Shown here piece by piece: positions 60,601-64,000 of a stretch of DNA of 64,000 nt. The position numbers and the translations under genes were made by a program. Below the pieces are notes generated by a model, which saw only the letters and a program-made list of their open reading frames with translations, did no database searches and was not told the origin of the DNA. Location of the stretch: NCBI GenBank assembly GCA_947044405.1, contig CAMRHE010000333.1, forward strand, positions 186,001 to 250,000, written 5' to 3'. The stretch is from Leptodactylus fallax. Taxonomy: Eukaryota; Chordata; Amphibia; Anura; Leptodactylidae. Position 1 is the first letter of the stretch; each line of letters begins with the position of its first letter.

Positions 60601-62863
60601 ATGAGGGTTTCCGTCCTTTGGGTCCCCATGCAGACCTGAAAGACGGAAACCGAGCGCTAGTGTGAACCTAGCCTAATCTGGAATTTGCCAAAATACTTGA
60701 GCATATTCAAACCTCAACACAATTCCTAAGAAATCTAATTCAACTCCATTTTTTTTTTTCTTTACGATTTTACCTTAAAGTCTTGTACCAGTTCTTTAAC
60801 TGCAGATGTGTCTAGCAGATTGAGAGACTCAAACCGAGGCCGCGCCCGGCTGTAACCGCAGCCCAAAACATGCCAGTTGTTTTCCTTGAACTCCTTGTAT
60901 ACAGCTCTACCAAGAAGACCAGTTGCTCCAGTTATCAGAGCTCTTCTGCTGGGAACAACAACATCCTCCTACAATATAAAATATTGGATTAAAGAAAAAA
61001 AAGTCTTTGTATCTTACTGTAATGTGTAGTTTATTTATGTTATTATATTCTCTATCTGCGTAATGGCTGAAGGCATCTCAAGGATACATTTACTCCCTTG
61101 GTTTCTCACAGTACAGGTGCATCATCCTTTCATAAGAAGAAATTACAAGAATTATTTTTATTTGTTAACCCTTACAATGACTCTACTAATGTGAATGAAT
61201 GTTTCTATGGTTCAAGAGAACACTTCTTACCCTGAGGTCACTTCATGGGGATGTAAATAGATGATTCATTGAACATATCACTGTGCATTTATCAACATAA
61301 GATTTATCAGTGGTTGTACCTAGTTTAGCATATCTACTGTACATGGAATTTGTTGTATTCAGGCTAAATGCCATATTTAGAAGGTCCCCTATGCCACTTT
61401 TTCTGACATCTCCAAATGTATTTGTAAAATGTGGAAGAAGCATCAGAGGAATTGTCCAAAATTAAGTAAGAAGCTGGAAATGTGGCTTTAAAAATACAGA
61501 TGTGTCCTTAGCAGGAATGTGGTTACCAACTTCAGTTTCTCATAGAACCAGTTCAATACAACATGCTAGCAAAGCCTGTGAAAGGCTGCAAGGCACAACA
61601 TAACCACAAGGTGGCCACAAATACAAGACAGACATCTTGGGACAGAATATCACAAAATGTTATGATGTTTTCAAAAAGTTGGTTATCTTGTGACACATAT
61701 GACCATGTCCAAAAGATAAGGAAGAACACATCTTATTAAAGTACCTGTTAATTCTCTCTATGATGGATGAGAACAACGAGCTGTATGAAGGGAGCTTAGT
61801 CTAAAGCTCCATGTTTTTCATGGCTAGAACACTGACCCATTATTTCTATGACCCCATAGACACGCCCAATATATTATGTCGGGTCTGTTTACATGGCAAA
61901 ACTCAGAATAGGTCCTATACAAGTCCATTTTGCAGCCCAGGCTCACAGATGCAAGTGAATGGGTCCATGAAAGAAGGGACAGCACACAGACATCATCCAC
62001 GAGCTGTCTATGTTTTACCATAGATGTTTCTGTAAATCTGGGCCATTGCTACGCGAAATTCCTCTAGTGTTAGGGTATGCTGGGAGACTTTATAACTGCA
62101 ATATACATATATAATGTAAATATACATACACATATAGCAATTTTTTTTTTCCTACTGACTTCACTAGTGTGAACCACAGAAAGCAGCGATCACAGGTTTT
62201 ACATGTGGCACTGCAGCTTGTACCCAGTGCACAAGGGTTGTTTACGTTCCCCATGTCCTCTAGATGTCTATGTATGGGAGTCCTGATATAGGAAATATTC
62301 TCTCCCGCAGCACAGGACATACATCACACCTACTATATATACTCTATATAGACCACTATGCGCTCCTGCAGAAGTTTATGTTACTGGATCTTCCCCATCC
62401 ATTGTGCAAGGCTGCCATGCACTCACCTTACATAAACCTCAGTGATTTATAGGCACTCAGTAGCTGTGAATGTATACATGCAGTGTATATACGGATAACT
62501 GTAGATTTCTCTGCATATGTCTACATTAGACAGCCAGGTAACCTCCAGCAGTACAGCACACACTATGTCACACACAGCACTATGAGGGCAGACATAACAT
62601 CCTGCACAGAACTAACAACCATTTCCAGGAGGGCGGGGGTGACAGCGGCCCCTCACTACAGGTGGCAGGGCAGGGCGGCTGCAGCACAGCACAGCACAGC
62701 TCAGCTCTCCTCGCCCCCTCTACTGTATTATACTATGGGCTGCAGCCTTCCATTACACCACATTGCAGGGATGACCACTAAGGCCCGAGCGTGCACTCAC
62801 CTTCACAACCTCTACCCAACCTGGACGGAATCGGATCTCATAATCGGGCTGTCTCCCCTCCAT
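48503..62863 (-). CDS. MAT2B: Methionine adenosyltransferase 2 regulatory subunit beta, complete coding region in seven exons
   Basis: MAT2B is the regulatory subunit of methionine adenosyltransferase II; it binds the MAT2A catalytic subunit, which makes S-adenosylmethionine from methionine and ATP in the cytosol and nucleus. It belongs to the extended short-chain dehydrogenase family and resembles dTDP-4-dehydrorhamnose reductase. The seven exons join to 1005 nt (334 aa), equal in length to the human protein. The nucleotide-binding motif TGATGLLG is at residues 34-41, and the family YxxxK pair is at Tyr159 and Lys163 ([10 protein letters not shown]). Other conserved segments are [30 protein letters not shown] and [16 protein letters not shown]. 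All introns are GT-AG and phases match. No stop or frameshift was seen, so the gene appears functional. Confidence 0.97.
48944..49170. mobile_element. MITE fragment and poly(A)-rich tract in MAT2B intron 6
   Basis: The start 'tagggtgggttcacatctgca' belongs to the family seen at 27052. The right end is replaced by an A-rich run near 49141-49170. Confidence 0.4.
49390..50999 (+). mobile_element. L2-like LINE, 5' truncated, inserted in MAT2B intron 6
   Basis: Reverse transcriptase homology begins near 49420 ([14 protein letters not shown]) without an upstream endonuclease, so the copy is 5' truncated. The 3' UTR contains a C run near 50823-50836 and ends 'ttgtgggactattaaagg' followed by ATT units near 50985-50999, a short-repeat tail typical of L2/Rex1-type LINEs. 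It is antisense to MAT2B. Confidence 0.85.
49507..50799 (+). CDS. LINE reverse transcriptase, open for 430 codons
   Basis: RT motifs in order are [53 protein letters not shown], the active site [10 protein letters not shown] and [15 protein letters not shown]. After the RT come the conserved KYLGLLL segment and a Cys/Arg-rich C-terminus ([20 protein letters not shown]). A stop lies directly before the ATG at 49504-49506, interrupting the upstream homology (LCGIIT). The C-terminal part is intact. Clade assignment to L2 or a related jockey-type group is by motif resemblance. Confidence 0.87.
   Translation: MYNMSLRQEIVPELWKSSCVVPVPKKPHPMDLNDYRPVALTSHLMKILERLVLTHLRPLVSPAMDPLQFAYRPGIGVDDAIIHLLHRALSHLEKPGNTVRIMFFDFSSAFNTIQPRLLRDKLGLAGVDHHLSNWILDYLTNRPQYVRAQDCVSGTVICNTGAPQGTVLAPFLFTLYTADFRCNSSSCYLQKYSDDSAIVGLITDDDDREYRELNRFFVDWCHQNHLKINAGKTKEMVVDFRKGRCPPKPVDILGTGIEIVNTYKYLGLLLNNKLDWADHMEALYRKGHSRLYLLRKLRAFGIRGALLRTFFNSVVASAIFFGVACWGSSISTRDRNKLDKLIRRASSVLGSPLDPVQAVGDRRILSVMSSMRENNSHPMHETVIALGSTVSDRLLHPRCEKERYRKSFLPTAVRLYNQHRPKRRSLHTEN
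51047..51160 (-). CDS. MAT2B: MAT2B exon 6
   Basis: It encodes residues 241-278 ([20 protein letters not shown] and following). The acceptor is TTTCCAG|GAT and the donor CCA|GTAAGT, phase 0. The L2-like LINE ends 47 bp beyond the donor. Confidence 0.97.
51665..51960. repeat. Relative of the palindromic repeat at 11655-11988
   Basis: 'gggcattatgggaaaaggag' through 'gtcttgagaaagca' (51669-51765) matches one arm of the palindrome. 'atggagagcaccagtgaagg' to 'gagttgcctt' (51917-51953) matches 11676-11712. The order of the two blocks differs between the sites. A phrase 'gggattttgtccctcatca' lies between. Confidence 0.6.
52157..52610. mobile_element. Fold-back MITE in MAT2B intron 5
   Basis: The left arm starts AGAGGACCTTTCACGTCC and the right arm ends GGACGTGAAAGGTGCT. 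The next 35 bases of each arm (…'tttacataccgctagaaagc') are also inverted copies. Inner arms share 'agggcgttcctgacag' and 'cagggagggcgttcct'. TTAA lies at the left end (52153-52156); the right TTAA is lost. It contains G/C runs near 52381-52394 and 52424-52432. Confidence 0.65.
52615..53200. other. No gene seen in this part of MAT2B intron 5
   Basis: Intronic sequence without recognised elements. Confidence 0.5.
53203..53387. mobile_element. 'GGCCCCAC' family MITE fragment, reversed
   Basis: The right end 'gccacgtgggccctggcctta' and the internal 'gcggactttctg' and 'attatacctata' match the family copy at 25723 in opposite orientation. The left end is truncated. Confidence 0.55.
53390..55065. 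other. MAT2B intron 5, no gene seen
   Basis: A segment near 54390-54760 resembles the generic frog repeat seen at 47160 and 42950 ('ttactggtagtcagaccca' type phrases). Nothing else was recognised. Confidence 0.4.
55066..55259 (-). CDS. MAT2B: MAT2B exon 5
   Basis: It encodes the end of codon 176 to residue 240 ([20 protein letters not shown] and following). Only a 90-bp intron separates it from exon 4. The acceptor GGAAAG|GTG has an unusually purine-rich end; the donor is CAG|GTACAG, phase 0. Confidence 0.95.
55350..55502 (-). CDS. MAT2B: MAT2B exon 4
   Basis: It encodes the rest of codon 125 to the first base of codon 176, including [16 protein letters not shown] and the YGKTK motif. The acceptor is TCCACAG|CTG and the donor ATG|GTGAGA, phase 1. 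Confidence 0.97.
56940..57600 (-). pseudogene. Decayed Tc1/mariner-type transposase remnant in MAT2B intron 3
   Basis: The minus strand has disconnected frames recalling a mariner-like transposase C-terminus: [13 protein letters not shown] (about 57380-57340), HLGLAG near 57125 and [20 protein letters not shown] (about 57030-56970). Stops and frameshifts are frequent. The first 'cactcgttgacaacaaaaac' at 56826 could be one terminal repeat. No intact ends or catalytic motif were found. Confidence 0.5.
57984..58098 (-). CDS. MAT2B: MAT2B exon 3
   Basis: It encodes residues 87-124 and the first base of codon 125 ([19 protein letters not shown] and following). The acceptor is TTTTCAG|CCA and the donor CAG|GTAATA, phase 1. 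The end of Tc1 copy B lies 57 bp upstream of the acceptor. Confidence 0.97.
58398..59221. mobile_element. piggyBac-type non-autonomous element nested in Tc1 copy B
   Basis: The insert begins CCC after TTAA (58394-58397) and ends GGG before TTAA (59222-59225). Copy A has one uninterrupted TTAA at the same point ('cttctttaagaggctcc'), which proves the insertion and the duplicated TTAA target. CCC...GGG ends next to TTAA are typical of the piggyBac superfamily. Inside are paired phrases such as 'gcagtctata' with its complement near 58813-58843 and GC-rich sequence. No transposase is encoded. Confidence 0.9.
59339..60097 (+). pseudogene. Tc1-like transposase, C-terminus deleted (copy B)
   Basis: The N-terminal domain is intact ([19 protein letters not shown]), and the frame has no frameshift where copy A is broken. 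The first catalytic Asp ([11 protein letters not shown]) and the second (FQHDNEPKH) are present. The frame then joins the inner edge of the right terminal repeat and stops. Compared with copy A about 320 bp are missing, including the catalytic Glu region, so it is inactive. Confidence 0.92.
60498..60675. mobile_element. MITE of the 'GTTCACA' family in MAT2B intron 2
   Basis: The left 'tgacactagcgttt' pairs with the right 'gagcgctagtgtgaacctag' in inverted orientation. Inside are a T run and 'tctatggggtccgcagg', as in the copy at 27052. Confidence 0.5.
60774..60968 (-). CDS. MAT2B: MAT2B exon 2
   Basis: It encodes residues 22-86 ([20 protein letters not shown] and following), containing the glycine-rich dinucleotide-binding loop. 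The acceptor is TGTAG|GAG and the donor AAG|GTAAAA; phase 0 on both sides. Confidence 0.97.
60980..62795. other. MAT2B: MAT2B intron 1, no other gene seen
   Basis: Intronic sequence. A short 'cagca' repeat lies near 62680-62700 close to exon 1, and the GC content rises toward the promoter. Confidence 0.6.
62801..62863 (-). CDS. MAT2B: MAT2B exon 1 (coding part)
   Basis: It encodes residues 1-21, beginning [16 protein letters not shown], the same length as exon 1 of the long human isoform. The start context GCGCTATGG has G at -3 and +4. The donor is AAG|GTGAGT and the intron phase is 0. Confidence 0.93.
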
Positions 62864-63027
62864 AGCGCTGCACAGTGCACTGCTCCTCCCACTCTGGTGC
62901 TTTCACTTACTGCTGTATAGGAGCGACTGCTCGGTAAACATAAGCACCCTGTGACGTGTAGCGTCATGTGACACTGTAAGTCACGTGATGGCGGGGCGGT
63001 CGCTTGTGTGGGAGCGGCTCCGAGTGT
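62864..63027 (-). promoter_or_regulatory. MAT2B: MAT2B 5' UTR and proximal promoter
   Basis: This CpG-containing stretch has no TATA box. On the plus strand it carries GTCACGTGAT (E-box of USF/MITF-TFE type, about 62982-62991), CATGTGAC, TGACGTG (CRE half-site like, about 62952) and ATGGCGG (YY1-like, about 62990-62996) next to a GGGGCGG GC box. These motifs were recognised by eye; binding is not shown. The end of a Tc1 element limits the region at 63028. Confidence 0.5.
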
Positions 63028-63028
63028 A

Positions 63029-64000
63029 CAGTCATGGCCAAAAGTTTTGAGATTGATACAAATATTAATTTTTACAAAGTCTACTGCTTCAGTTTTTCTA
63101 ATGGCAATTTGCATATACTCCAGAATGTTATAAAGAGTGATCAGCTTAACAGCAATTACTTGCAAAGTCAATATTTGCCTAGAAAATGAACTTTATCCCC
63201 CAAAACACATTTCAACATCATTGCAGCCCTGCCTTAAAAGGACCACCTAACATCGTTTCAGTGATTGCTCCATTAACACAGGTGTGGGTGTTGATGAGGA
63301 CAGGGCTGGAGATCAATCTGTCATGATTAAGTAAGAATGACACCACTGGACACTTTAAAAGGAGGCTGGTGCTTGCCATCATTGTTTCTCTTCTGTTAAC
63401 CATGGTTATCTCTAAAGAAACACGTGCAGTCATCATTGCACTGCACAAAAATGGCCTAACTGGGAAGAGTATTGCAGCTAGAAAGATTGCACCTCAGTCA
63501 ACAATCTATCGCATCATCAAGAACTTCAAGGAGAGAGGTTCCATTGGTGCCAAAAATTCTCCAGGGCGCCCAAGAAAGACCAGCAAGCGGCAGGACCGTC
63601 TCTTAAAAGTGTTTCAGCTGCGGGATCGGGCTACCAGCAGTGCAGAGCTTGCTGAGGAATGGCAGCAGGCAGGTGTGAGTGCATCTGCACGCACTGTGAG
63701 GCGGAGACTCTTGGAGCAAGGCCTGGTCTCAAGGAGGGCAGCAAAGAAGCCACTTCTCTCCAGAAAAAACATCAGGGACAGACTGATATTCTGCAAAAGG
63801 TACAGGGAGTGGACTGCTGAGGACTGGGGTAAAGTCATTTTCTCTGATGAATCCCCTTTTCGATTGTTTGGAAGATCTGGAAAACAGCTTATTCGGAGAA
63901 GAAGAGGTGAGCGCTACCACCAGTCTTGTCTCATGCCAACTGTAAAGCATCCTGAAACCATTCATGAGCTGGGTTGCTTCTCAGCCAAGGGAATCGGCTC
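63029..64000 (+). mobile_element. Tc1-like transposon, 5' part, continuing past the window
   Basis: A TA at 63027-63028 precedes the end CAGTCATGGCCAAAAGTTTT, a known type of Tc1 terminus. The leader of about 370 bp is followed by the transposase gene on the plus strand. The right end is outside the window. It points away from MAT2B. Confidence 0.9.
63402..64000 (+). CDS. Tc1-like transposase, N-terminal 199 codons, open at the window edge
   Basis: The frame opens with MVISKETRAVIIALHKNGLT and contains both DNA-binding motifs (KIAPQSTIYRIIKNFKERG; ASARTVRRRLLEQGLVSR) and the first catalytic Asp (VIFSDESPFRLFG). No stop occurs up to base 64000. Near the edge the protein reads HPETIHELGCFSAKG; related proteins usually have Val-Trp where this has Glu-Leu. 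Integrity of the remaining part cannot be judged. Confidence 0.9.
   Translation, partial: MVISKETRAVIIALHKNGLTGKSIAARKIAPQSTIYRIIKNFKERGSIGAKNSPGRPRKTSKRQDRLLKVFQLRDRATSSAELAEEWQQAGVSASARTVRRRLLEQGLVSRRAAKKPLLSRKNIRDRLIFCKRYREWTAEDWGKVIFSDESPFRLFGRSGKQLIRRRRGERYHQSCLMPTVKHPETIHELGCFSAKGIG

Overview
This window is nuclear DNA of a vertebrate, most likely an anuran amphibian. The inference rests on one host gene whose exons encode a vertebrate protein, and on interspersed repeat types that in my experience are abundant in frog genomes: Tc1-like elements with inverted repeats of about 200 bp, TTAA-flanked MITEs, a hAT element with ends starting TAGAGATGAGCGAA, a frog-style L1 and a Gmr1-like LTR element. 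Genus and species cannot be read from the sequence alone.

The only host gene I can support is MAT2B, the regulatory beta subunit of methionine adenosyltransferase II. It is on the minus strand from 62863 (ATG) to 48503 (stop). All seven coding exons are present with GT-AG introns and matching phases, and join to 1005 nt (334 codons plus stop), the length of the human protein. It looks intact and functional. Transposons sit in its introns and directly in front of it: an L2-like LINE 47 bp from the exon 6 donor, a Tc1 element carrying a piggyBac-type insert 57 bp upstream of the exon 3 acceptor, and another Tc1 element starting 165 bp upstream of the start codon.

Layout. 1-4441: decayed Ty3/gypsy pol and a probable 3' LTR. 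4717-5860: Tc1 element lacking its DNA-binding domain. 5949-6505: nested MITEs. 6506-9930: mostly unannotated, with two MITEs. 9931-12000: MITEs, a Tc1-derived fold-back element with a nested L1-type 3' end, and a palindrome. 13028-14623: Tc1 element with a frameshifted transposase. 14754-17878: MITE and Tc1 fragments, an AT microsatellite and a tRNA-derived SINE. 17879-19110: one repeat split by a hAT insertion. 19611-24651: L1-type LINE on the minus strand, complete at both ends but lacking the endonuclease domain. 25104-31720: hAT MITE and other MITE families. 32836-42547: a 9.7 kb hAT element on the minus strand, split by a 4.5 kb Gmr1-like LTR retrotransposon with two 850 bp LTRs. 43796-45422: Tc1 element on the minus strand with one stop codon in its transposase. 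48503-62863: MAT2B. 63029-64000: 5' part of a Tc1 element running off the window.

The elements do not form a pathway. They record successive insertions, and at least four nestings can be ordered from target-site duplications. The most notable structures are the hAT/minisatellite/LTR nest, the LTR element with a SCAN-like capsid and almost no polymerase, the piggyBac-in-Tc1-in-MAT2B nest, and the Tc1 element at the MAT2B promoter. I did not find CRISPR arrays, rRNA genes or bacterial-type operons, and none are expected here.
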